Positions 23,001 to 32,000 of a DNA stretch of 64,000 nucleotides are shown piece by piece (positions within the stretch are counted from its first letter, which is position 1; each line of letters starts with the position of its first letter). The position numbers and the translations under genes are program-made. The notes beneath the pieces were generated by a model. It searched no databases and was not told the DNA's origin. It was given only the letters and a program-made list of their open reading frames with translations. Source of the DNA: Leguminivora glycinivorella (lineage: Eukaryota; Arthropoda; Insecta; Lepidoptera; Tortricidae); NCBI RefSeq assembly GCF_023078275.1, contig NC_062990.1, positions 14,027,549 to 14,091,548 of the forward strand. Reading direction: 5' to 3'.

Positions 23001-26000
23001 GCTGACACCCTTCGAATTATTTCGAAACGGATTCAGAAATCTGTCATTCGTCATTCCGAACTGAGAGAGGTAAATTATTGAGTGAAATAAGCGAGTTGAA
23101 TCTCTAGATCTCTACTGAGTTAACGAGTTGGCGAGTTCAGTTAAATGATAAAGTTCATATAAATCACTTACAACTTGCGAACGAAACATGTCTGGTCAGT
23201 TCGCGAGCTTCGATTAAGACGTTTTATGCTTGAGTTCAATCTCGTTGATCTCGCGAGATCTCGTCGATTTTTCGGTAGAGATCAATCTCGCTAAAAATTA
23301 CTGAGATCTCGTACAAAAGAGATCTCACGAGAACGAGATTGCATTCCGTGCCCGATATCTATTTCAAATTCCAAATTTTATCTTTGTTTATCCTTTCACT
23401 ACTTACCTATGCCTATCGTAATTATATACTTCCAATCCTGAGGTCGCGAGTTCGAACCCCGGCTCGTACCAATGAGTTTTAAATATTTGCCAGTCACTTT
23501 TCGGTGAAGGAAAACATCGTGAGGAAACCGGACTAATCCCAATAAGGCCTAATTACCCTTCAGGTTGTAAGGTCAGATGGCAGTTCTCTTTTGAGCCGAG
23601 CCGAGATAACACAAGGAGGATGATGATGATGACTTCGTATTTAAAATTGCAAACGGGCCTTAATCGCGTATTACTATGTTTTAAACACTAACCTCCGACG
23701 TTTCAAGGACGGCATTGTCCCCGCGGTCTCGGGCAGACTGGCTGAAGTTGACATCAACATCTTGTAGCTGTACGAGTTTTTCGAACTACCCGCACTTGGT
23801 CCTGACTACCCACTTTGTGCCCTAGGGATTAAGTCCTGTTTGCAATTTTAAATATGTGTAAAAATCGTGAAAGTTCGAATCGATGATGACTTCGTTATAC
23901 TATTTCAGTTTCTGGAGCTTGATGGAAGGCGGTTCATCTTCACATTCATCGGAGACATATGTCACGACAATTTTAACTACATTCAGTATGCTGACGATGA
24001 TACGGCGGCGTTTTTGAGGCGTATGATGAAACGGACTGAGGACACGCTTATTATTGTTATGGGAGACCATGGGCCCAGGTATGGAATGAGCTTCTGGGGT
24101 GTTTGGGTGAATCAAGTTTTTCTTGACCTGGGGGGTTACCATGACGTACTAAAGACGTTCAGTTTAGGTTGAGAGAAAGGGACACAGCTATAGCAGTTAC
24201 ATAGCTCCGTCCCTCTCTCTCAACCTAAACTGAACGGCTTTAGCACATCATGGTAACCCCCCAGATTACAGTTGCGTTATATTGCATCTATTTAACTGTT
24301 TTAATGGTCATAATTTATATAAGCCGGGTTCGAATATTTTTGTATGAGTCGAAGTTAAAATGTGAGTGTATATTATCTGTTGTGAAAATTCATTATGGAT
24401 TTTTGCTATTGTCTTGGATTGTCCCATTCGTTTTTGTCAAGTTCATAAATTCCTTACGTTCTGATTTCGTCACCCATTCTTTGTCAGTTGTTGTCTTTGA
24501 TTACATTTCTTCTTTATCTTTTTCTTATTTTATAATCTATGTTGTCTTAGTCTTTTTTAACCGACTTCAAAAAAGGAGGAGGTTCTCAATTCGACTGAAT
24601 GTTTTTTTTTTTTTTTTTTTTTTTTTTTGTATGTATGTTATTCGATATCTCCGAGAATCGTGGACCGATTTTCAAAATTTTTTTTTTGATCGAACCGGTA
24701 TAACCCCGAGATGGTCCCATTGGCACCAAGTCAGGGTCTGATGATGGGATCCTGGAGAAATCGAGGGAACTCTTCAAATGTTATAGGCACATGTAATGTT
24801 TTTAGTCTATTTTTCAAAGGTACACCAGTATTTACGTCTGATGGTAATAATTTTATGTCGCTGAGCTGATGATGGAAGGTCAACTCCTCAATGGTTAGGA
24901 GTTAAAGGATAATTCTTTCACTACTGTACATGTATTCGGACTGATACATATAATATCACTAGGAACCACTAAAAATCAACAAATAAATAAACTTTTTAAC
25001 AAAAAATAAAACCGCCTTCAAAAATAAGCGCGTTACAAAACACGGAGAAACTAAAAAGCCAAAAATAATAAACCTTTCAATTCAGATTTCTTATCGTATT
25101 GCAATAAGCTAAACATCCAAATTATAAACAAATCAATTATTTTTGGAGTCGGTACCAGCCTGTGTATGGTTGGGTGGGGCAAACAGGCAATAGCAAGGCG
25201 ACGAACAGGTCTGGTACCGACTACAAAAATAATTGATTTGTTTATAATTTGGATGTTTAGCTTATTGCAATACGATAAGAAATCTGAATTGAAAGGTTTA
25301 TTATTTTTGGCTTTTTAGTTTCTCCGTGTTTTGTAACGCGCTTATTTTTTTTTAAATATATCATACGTTTTATTTATTAAGTCTTAGTTCTATATGAATC
25401 CATACTAATATTATAAATGGGAAAGTGTGTATGTCTGTTCGATTGTCCATCTTTCACGGCAAAACGGAGCGACGAATTGACGTGATTTTTTAAGTGGAGA
25501 TAGTTGAAGGGATGGAGAGTTACATAGGCTACTTTTTGTCTGTGTCTAACGGCTCAGCCACGACATCGGTCTAAGCGCGACAGCGGTGAGCGGCGGCCAT
25601 ACATTGGAGCGAGACACAGCGATGGGACTTTTCATTCGCACGTATGGCTGCCGCTCACCGCTGTCGCGCTTAGACCAATGTCGTGGCTGGGCCGTAACGC
25701 GAGCGAAGCCGCGGGCAAAAGCTAGTTTAGAATAAAACCAAAGGCAATTGGATTCATAACGAATGACCCAGATTAAGACGAAGACAAGAAACAAAACTAA
25801 TGATTAAAAGCTGCAAGAACTACTGACAAAATCGACAAATGAAGAAGGCGAATAGTGTGAGAACTTGAAAACAAACAACAACCATTTTAAAAAAAATGCA
25901 GTACTCTAAGACAAAACTATTTCCCACAGGTATGCAGCAGTCCGCAAAAAGCATTCCCTCCGAGGCAAACTCGACGAACGACTTCCCCTCCTTGCCATCC

Positions 26001-29000
26001 GCCTCCCTGACAAACTCACGCGCGCTCGCCCCAGCGCGTTACGCGCGCTTAAAGCGAACGCGCACGTGCTGACAACAGCGCATGACCTTCATGCGACGAT
26101 TTTGGATGCTGTTGATTTGAGAAAACATTGGAATCCTTATAAAGTGAAAGGAGCAGATCTGAAGAGGGGATTGACTTGGCTAGAACCGGTAAGTACTTTT
26201 GATTAGCTATTGTCTATTGGTCAAGGTTGACATGCTTAAACCGCGCTTCAAGCTAACGCGCACGTTCGGACAACAGCGCATGACCTTCATATGCGACTAT
26301 TTTGGGTGCTGCTGCATTGAGAAGGCATTGGATTCCATATAAGGTGAAAGGAGTGGATCTGAAGAAACTTGGCTAGAATTGGTGAGTAATTTAGTTACGC
26401 GTTGAGCGCGCTTCAAGCGAATTCGCACGTTCTGGAACAGCGCACAATCTTTACGTGACAATATTATTCATATTAGATGTAGATGCTGTTGGTTTGAGGA
26501 GACATTGGAATCCTTATAAAGACTTGGTTTGAACCGGTAAATAACTTAAATTAAAAAAGTTGTTGATTGTAAGTAGATACTATAGAAACTTCAAGCTACG
26601 TTACGTTCTGTCGACTTCTGCATTATGATTTTTGACGATGATGATTTAATTAATGCGTTCCTAGGAATTCTTACAAACTACAAGAGACGGATTTGAAGGT
26701 CTTCAATCGCTAAACTTTACCTATGATTAATAAAATAGCTTGTTGGTGCAAGTTAATTCCATCGTCACATTCCTATCCACAAATCATGGCAAACCCATGA
26801 ATTTCCATGGATTGTTTAAACTCATCCACACAGACTCTTACTCAAAGACTTCAGATATTATCTTCTTGTACCTTCCTTAAAAGTGCTTTAAAAGTGCTTA
26901 TTGTAAGCCTATTTGAGAATATTTTGACTTTGACATTGACTTACTCATATCCCGGACAGAATCTTACGTACACAATTTTTCAGATCCCTAGCAGGCGATC
27001 TTGCAGCGAAGCTGGTATCGAGACCCATTGGTGTACCTGCCTCGTCTGGCAAAACGTGTCAGATTCAGATCCGATGTACAACAGGACTGTTGCTGCTTTG
27101 ATAGACTATATCAATAAATTTACAAAGGATGCTGGGTATGTTGGAAGTTATTATAAGATTTATATTATACTAAGCCTTCTTAGTAGTAACCATCAGTTGA
27201 CCCTGCTAACCCTGCTGTGCACTCCCAAAGTGTCCAAGGTTGCCTCTTTATCAAAAAGAAATAGAAACAGGCGGTACCTAAATGCAGAGGTAACTAAGTT
27301 TTAAGACTGACCTCCGTGGCACAGTATAATAAAGAGTACTATCGTACAGTATGGCCACTCCCTGCTTCTCACTGAAAGTGCCACCCACACGCTCTCAGTT
27401 ACCTCACAGTTACCGCATGTCCATAACGCTACCAGTCGTGCTGTCATATCTTGTAGATGTAGATGTAGTGTAGGGACGCCTGGGTGCGTAGCCGAATGGC
27501 ACAAATGCTCACGAAACGCTCACGAAACGAAATGCTAGTAGATATCTATCTCTATCGCTCGTGCGTATTGGCGCGACAGAGCCAGACTAACTGGCGCGGC
27601 GTTTCGTTTTCGTTTGGCGTCGGAGAAATGCCATTCGGCTACGCACGTTGGCCGGATACAGGCGGGCTGTCGAGCGTTCATTCAGCCCAATTCCCTGGAG
27701 TTGGAGGTGCAGGTTACTGGCCCGGCTGCCCTCCCAAACTTCTCTCCTCAAATCTTCTTGTTTTCCTGCAGAACAGAAGTACATCTTTAAGTTCGACATC
27801 CTTGAGTTCATCTTCTCTCAAACTGTCTCTACCGAATGTATCATATCGCAGTGCCGCATACATGATACATTCTGCTAGTACGTTCAAGCTTGTCTTCTTA
27901 CCACAGTGTGGACAGGATTCGTCACTACTGATACCTAATATCTTCATATATCTGTTGAGAGTGTTGTGTCCCGTTATAATACCGGTCAACATTCTTAGAC
28001 TTTTTTTACCTAGTTTCAGAAGATACCTAATTCTCCTCTGGTCTCTACCTTCTATTATCATCTTCGTCTGTCTGCAACTGGTCTCTCTTTCCCAGTCTCT
28101 TGGAGCTTTCATCTCTTTTATCTTCTCAATGACTTCCTTCGTGACGTCAGCTGACATCGGCAGAGCCGGTTCCGGACACAAGAATTCCGTCTCCTCCCCC
28201 GCCCTTGCCAACTCGTCCGCTGTCATATCTTACTCATATAAGCATGGTACGCGTTTGCCTACACAAGCTTGGACTGTGTGCGTAGGAACGCGATTCTTTC
28301 ATATATTTGATCGCCATTGTCCGAGGTATGTCCATGTCATGTCCATGGTCTCAAAGATGGCTTAATAAAATTGTAAATATCTTTTCGATATTCTTCAATT
28401 CGTGTTATCTTTGTCAACAGGCCTCAATGCGTTCCTCGTACCGTGGCGTCTACAAGTTATGTACTGCGTCAGCGAGTCAACAACCGACTTCTTGCCTTCA
28501 ACACCGCTATAGACTACGACACTTATTTAGGGCTGTTCAACGTTAAGACAGAGATCACTATGGAGAATTTTCAGATTGGAGTAAGTAGCATTAATATATT
28601 ATTATACATAATATTGTCTTCGGTTACCGCGATAGTTACTCATGAAATAAAACTATGGAAACGGATTAAATCGCGTGTAATGAATTTACAATTCATCCCG
28701 ACGTTTCGAACTCTTTACAGCGTTCGTGGTCAGCGGGTGACTGAGGAAAAATTACAATGTGTAAGCTACCCACATAGAAGAAATATTAACGAACCATGAC
28801 CACAAATAATATAGATTTCTAAGGCAGGTTCACACACTATTAATAAAGCTAGTTATACAATATTATTAAATTAAAACAGGACTTAATCGCGTAAAACTTA
28901 CGTTTTATATTTAACCCGACGTTTCGGACATGACATTACGTCCGTGGTCACGGGTAGACTGGCTGGGAGTTGTATCAACATCTTCTAGCTGTACGAGTTT

Positions 29001-32000
29001 TTCGAACTACCCCACTTGATTGTCATCAGTCACTTTTACGCTAGGGTTGCCACTCTGCCTACATACAACACTCACGACATCCGATGGTATGAGACGGGAA
29101 GTTTTCTCACGTTTACACTTGCTAATCACTGGATTCCACGAAGATGAAATCCCTCTGAACGTCTTTACTATAGCAGGAAAGTACGTGAAGCGATTGAAAT
29201 CAGGAAACATCGTAATTTCAATCAAAATGAAGGGCAAGGGATTTCATCTTCGTGGAATCCAGTGATTAGCAAGTGTAAACGTGAGAAAACTTCCCGTCTC
29301 ATACCATCGGATGTCGTGAGTGTTGTATGTAGGCAGAGTGGCAACCCTAGCGTAAAAGTGACTGATGACAATCAAGTGCGGGTAGTTCGAAAAACTCGTA
29401 CAGCTAGAAGACGTTGATACAACTCCCAGCCAGTCTACCCGTGACCACGGACGTAATGTCATGTCCGAAACGTCGGGTTAAATATAAAACGTAAGTTTTA
29501 CGCGATTAAGTCCTGTTTTAATTTAATAATATGAGTGAAGATCGTGTTAGTTTAAATCAATATATAGTTATACAATATTCAAAAAATTTACCATTACTAT
29601 GTTAAAAAAAAAATTATAATAATAATTAACCAATTAACCTACACAAACATTGACAAAGAACAAACTGCAAATGTCCAAATTATTTTTATTATTATTTTTT
29701 AACATAGTAATGGTAAATTTTTTGAATATTGTATAACTAGCTTTATTAATAGTGTGTGAACCTGCCTTAGAAATCTATATTATTTGTGGTCATGGTTCTT
29801 TAATATTTCTTCTATGTGGGTAGCTTGCACATTGTAATTTTTCCTCAGTCACCCGTTGACCACGAACGCTGTAAGGAGTTCGAAACGTCGGGATGTATTT
29901 TAAATTCATTATACGCGATTTAATCCGTTTCCATAGTTTTATTTTATTATTATACACTTAGAATTATTAATTAATTTTCTTGTGCAGAGCAAAAAAAGTG
30001 TAGGACTGTCTCAGGGGTCCTTTCTTGATCCACATGAATATTTAATTACTTATCTTATAAAATTAAATATTGTGTCAAATGGAAAATAAGTATATTCTAG
30101 TAGTGTGTTTTATCTGTACTATACAATGAAAAATATAATCCATACTTATATTATAAATGGGAAACTGTGAGTTATTATTATTGTCTGTGTGTCTGGTTGT
30201 TTGTTCGTTTTTCACGGCAAAACGGAGCGACGGATTGACGTGATAAGTGGAGATGGTTGAAGGAATGGAGAGTGACCATAGGCTACTTTTTGTCTCTTTC
30301 TAACGCGAGCGAAAACGCTTGCAAAAGCTAGTATAATATATTTAATAGTGGTATACGAAAAAAATCGAGTTAATAAATAATTGATCTTCTTTTAATTTAG
30401 TTTCTGAATTGTATTCAACAAATTTTTTTTATTGTATTTTATGGGCTCTCTTTTAAAATAACATAAACCGGTATTCTGGTTACAGATGTAGACTCTACTC
30501 CGTACTTTAGTCACTGCAACTATCATCTGGAAAGATGCTGTGTGGCCAATGATGATGACGATTTTTTTATTCCAAGAAAAAATCACAGCATTACAGCTTA
30601 TACTTATAGGCATATGCGCTGTAAAATTGAAATATTATGTTAAAATAAGCAAAAAGTATAAGCACACACAAATAAAACAAGCATTATTAAAAAGATAGCT
30701 CACAGAAGCGTATAAAATAGGAACGAAGTTGTCTAAATCTATCATTAAACAAATCGCATTCTGGTGCAACGTTTAAAACTTGATTTAAAAGAGCTCGTGA
30801 ATAAAATAAAGGAGAGTGTTGGTGCGTCACAGTTCGGGCCACGTTCTCCGCAAGAAGACGATGGTTGCGGCTACGTAAGTAGTTATCGGGAAGGAATAGG
30901 CTACACGTTCTATTAACCAGGTCAGAGCAATCTGAATCTCCTCTTAAAATCTGACAAGTAAAGGGCAACAAGTTAGAAATACGTCTAATCTCTAGGGAGT
31001 TGAAACCTAACATACCAAGTAATGATGTTGGTTTCAGATTGAGTCAAACCCAGGAGGTGCAGTTTACGAAGCGTCACTGACGTACAATGTTAATGAAGAT
31101 AAATTCGCGGTACAGTCAAGGGATATATCAAGAGTGAACGCGTAAGTATAATTTTTCTAAAATTATACAATGCGTTCGTCGCTTACCTAATTTTTCGGAA
31201 GAAAGTAAAATAAATAGAATAAGAACTATCAAATAAAAAGATACTATGTCGACTGTAATTTGACCCGCGTATGCTGCGAATATTGATTTCACATAACTTT
31301 TATTGCACTGACAAGACGATATAGGTAAAAATGAGAAGGAAAACAAGTTTTATAACAGTACGAGTTCTTAAACAGATCTATAGTCCCGTCTGGCAGAAAG
31401 CATGAAACTTGGCATGTATGTAGCTTATAGGGTTATAAGAAAAAACAGAAGTAGAAACACGCCGAGGTGTCAATGTTTCCCCTCTTTCCCCCCACTTTTG
31501 TATCCCTGTTTTCAGTTTTTTTATATTTCCATGAAAACCGTAAAAGCTACAACAATAACGTCTAAGAAAAGTATATTCTCTATGAAATTCTCTACAATAT
31601 TGTCTTTGGAAGTATATAGCTAGAACTTATAATTTTTAAACTATGCTCATTTTCCCTTTGCCATATTTGTGTTTGGTGACCAGTAGGATAAGTAAGGCCA
31701 GCGACTTTGCACTTTTGCCTGGGGCGATGTTGCTTGGCAAAATTGTTCCTTGGGTCAAACTGATCCGATTTAGCCCAATAGTCATGATGATGATGATGAT
31801 GATGCTGTCATGGCCGATTTCGGCCACAGCGACTGCGTGTTCTGGAACAGACAATTTCAAGAAACAGAGTGTAGCTGTTCCACTCTCTGGTGTGCCTTTA
31901 CGTGGCTCGCGTACCCTATCTTATGGCTAAATTTTCGAGCACATTTTGGGCACGTCAGCACACCACCTATATAATTGTAGGTCATTGAGGATGGCGGGCG

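Larger units (their letters stand above)
21627..23352. mobile_element. hAT-like non-autonomous element with LINE ends inside
   Basis: Terminal inverted repeats GGGAATGCAATCTCG and CGAGATTGCATTCCGTG, both followed by TCTCGCGAGATCTCG-rich subterminal sequence. CCGATAT flanks both sides, close to an 8-bp target duplication. No transposase. The interior is a LINE 3' end present twice. Confidence 0.7.
27320..28327 (+). mobile_element. Repeat family D, copy 2, split by LINE insertion
   Basis: 5' half 27320-27452 (CACAGTATAATAAAGAGTAC...), 3' half 28219-28327 (ATAAGCATGGTACGCG...TTGATCGCCATTGTCCGA). The break is flanked by GCTGTCATATCTT on both sides. Confidence 0.85.

Noticed and set aside
24250..24741. 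163-codon hydrophobic frame that might be a membrane protein
   Set aside because: Low-complexity, T-rich composition, overlaps the 24558 repeat, lacks splice or family support, and lies in a host intron.
27484..28365. 293-codon + strand frame
   Set aside because: Antisense shadow of the LINE fragment (27714-28226, minus) joined to MITE and repeat D sequence.
29380..29500. Hammerhead ribozyme in the Penelope-like terminal repeat
   Set aside because: CTGATGA and CCGAAACGTC are both present, but I could not pair a stem II between them in a plausible distance; left to a covariance-model search.
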